From NCBI GenBank assembly GCA_027348755.1, contig DAIEOU010000033.1:1-5926 (forward strand): a stretch of DNA of 5,926 nt, written 5' to 3'. The notes under the pieces are model-generated. The model did not search any database, was not told the DNA's origin, and saw only the letters and a program-made list of their open reading frames with translations. Every line of letters begins with the position of its first letter. Position 1 is the stretch's first letter. This document shows positions 5,266 to 5,926 of this stretch, piece by piece. The stretch comes from an archaeon. Its GTDB lineage: Archaea; Nanobdellota; Nanobdellia; Pacearchaeales; GW2011-AR1. The position numbers and the translations under genes were made by a program.

Positions 5266-5283
5266 CATCTCGTTCCATGAATA

Positions 5284-5926
5284 ATGGCTAAATCTTCCGA
5301 GGAAAAAAAGGTCGATTCTGAAAAAAAAGAGATGAAAGAGTCTAAAGAGGACGAACCTAAACTTACAGATATACCTGGAATAGGTCCAGGAATAGCTGCA
5401 AAACTTGAAGCTGCTGGAGTGTATGACCTCATGGGCTTAGCCGTAATGTCTCCTCCTGCACTTGCCGAACTTGCAGGAGTAGGGGAAGCGGTCGCTAGAA
5501 AGGCAATACAAGCAGCAAGGTCAATGATGAACCTTGGTTTTACGGATGGAGTGGAATTCGCAAAAAGAAGGGAAGACGTAGGGCATATATCTACTGGATC
5601 AAGCAATCTGAACAATCTTCTGGGAGGAAGAGGTATAGAAACAAAGGCACTTACAGAAGCATATGGTGCTTTCGGATCTGGAAAGACTCAGCTAGGGCTT
5701 ACTCTAGCAGTAAATGTGCAACTTCCCAAGGAACAAGGAGGATGTGATGGAAAGTCCGTTTACATAGACACTGAAGGTACTTTCAGGCCTGAAAGAATAA
5801 GACAGATAGCAGAAGGTATAGGGGCTAATCCCGAAAAAGTGCTTAAGAATGTTCTTGTAGCGAGGGCTTTCAATTCAGATCATCAGATGCTTTTACTTGA
5901 TAAGATAACTGAAATGATAAAAGATG
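5284..5926 (+). CDS. radA: RadA recombinase, 3' end outside window
   Basis: RadA is the archaeal RecA/Rad51 recombinase, which forms ATP-dependent filaments on ssDNA and drives strand exchange. The visible 214 residues are the N-terminal two thirds of a protein that is usually about 320-350 residues. Residues 1-26 are a highly charged leader ([11 protein letters not shown]). A helix-hairpin-helix domain follows ([20 protein letters not shown], 27-46, then [13 protein letters not shown]). The linker [14 protein letters not shown] (85-98) is the Rad51-type polymerisation region. The ATPase core begins at [13 protein letters not shown], with Walker [10 protein letters not shown] (128-136) and [14 protein letters not shown] (159-172). 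Walker B and loops L1/L2 lie beyond the window. ATG 5284 is supported by a TATA box 29 nt upstream. The ATG at 5277 is out of frame and soon hits a stop. Confidence 0.97.
   Translation, partial: MAKSSEEKKVDSEKKEMKESKEDEPKLTDIPGIGPGIAAKLEAAGVYDLMGLAVMSPPALAELAGVGEAVARKAIQAARSMMNLGFTDGVEFAKRREDVGHISTGSSNLNNLLGGRGIETKALTEAYGAFGSGKTQLGLTLAVNVQLPKEQGGCDGKSVYIDTEGTFRPERIRQIAEGIGANPEKVLKNVLVARAFNSDHQMLLLDKITEMIKD

Noticed and set aside
5277..5279. ATG just before the radA start
   Set aside because: It is out of frame with radA and reaches a stop codon after four codons.
5256..5615. 119-codon open frame on the minus strand
   Set aside because: It lies entirely opposite the 5' end of radA, has no promoter or ribosome site of its own, and its translation is an alanine/serine-rich product typical of an antisense frame.
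5700..5735. Active-site damage in RadA Walker A (GAFGSGKTQ instead of GEFGSGKTQ)
   Set aside because: The second position of this motif varies among archaeal RadA proteins, and the catalytic GSGKT is intact. The actual location of the motif is about 5665-5691.
1..5926. CRISPR arrays, insertion sequences, att sites, rRNA
   Set aside because: No spaced direct repeats, transposase motifs, terminal inverted repeats or rRNA-like high-GC blocks were seen.

Overview
The window looks like chromosome from a small-genome, AT-rich archaeon, most likely a DPANN-type lineage (Pacearchaeota/Woesearchaeota/Parvarchaeota-like). The case for Archaea rests on archaeal aEF-1beta, a zinc-finger RPA, RadA with a helix-hairpin-helix N-terminus, an archaeal prepilin peptidase, and TATA-box promoters sitting 28-29 nt upstream of start codons. 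The DPANN placement is an inference from the style of the small RGQEGLTLTT-type proteins and the N-terminally extended HIT protein. It has not been tested by any search.

Left part (1-2459, + strand): a tightly packed run of five small genes with 4- or 8-nt overlaps, the first cut by the window edge. None has a recognised enzymatic domain. Each of the four complete ones starts with a short basic stretch ending in [KR][GA], then one hydrophobic segment, then a polar domain. This is the layout of type IV pilin-like (class III signal peptide) proteins. The exported parts carry even numbers of cysteines (2, 4, 2, 0, 6). A possible sixth cistron encodes a very basic 44-residue peptide.

Middle (2460-3338, + strand): an A24-family prepilin/preflagellin peptidase with its own promoter. 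It is the enzyme that would process such prepilins, so the left and middle parts plausibly form one surface-filament or secretion locus. Its 3' end overlaps, tail to tail, a minus-strand HIT-like gene (3900-3277) whose histidine triad and CxxC are replaced. Upstream of that gene, also on the minus strand, is aEF-1beta (4208-3936).

Right part (4293-5926, + strand): RPA, divergent from aEF-1beta across an 84-nt two-promoter spacer, followed by radA, which runs off the window. This is a replication/recombination pair. The radA TATA box lies in a perfect 7-bp inverted repeat.

Two translation-start modes are visible. Genes with their own promoter look leaderless (five TATA boxes at nearly constant spacing). 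Genes 2-4 inside the pilin-like operon have GGAGG/GGTGA-type Shine-Dalgarno sequences. I saw no RNA genes, mobile elements or CRISPR arrays.
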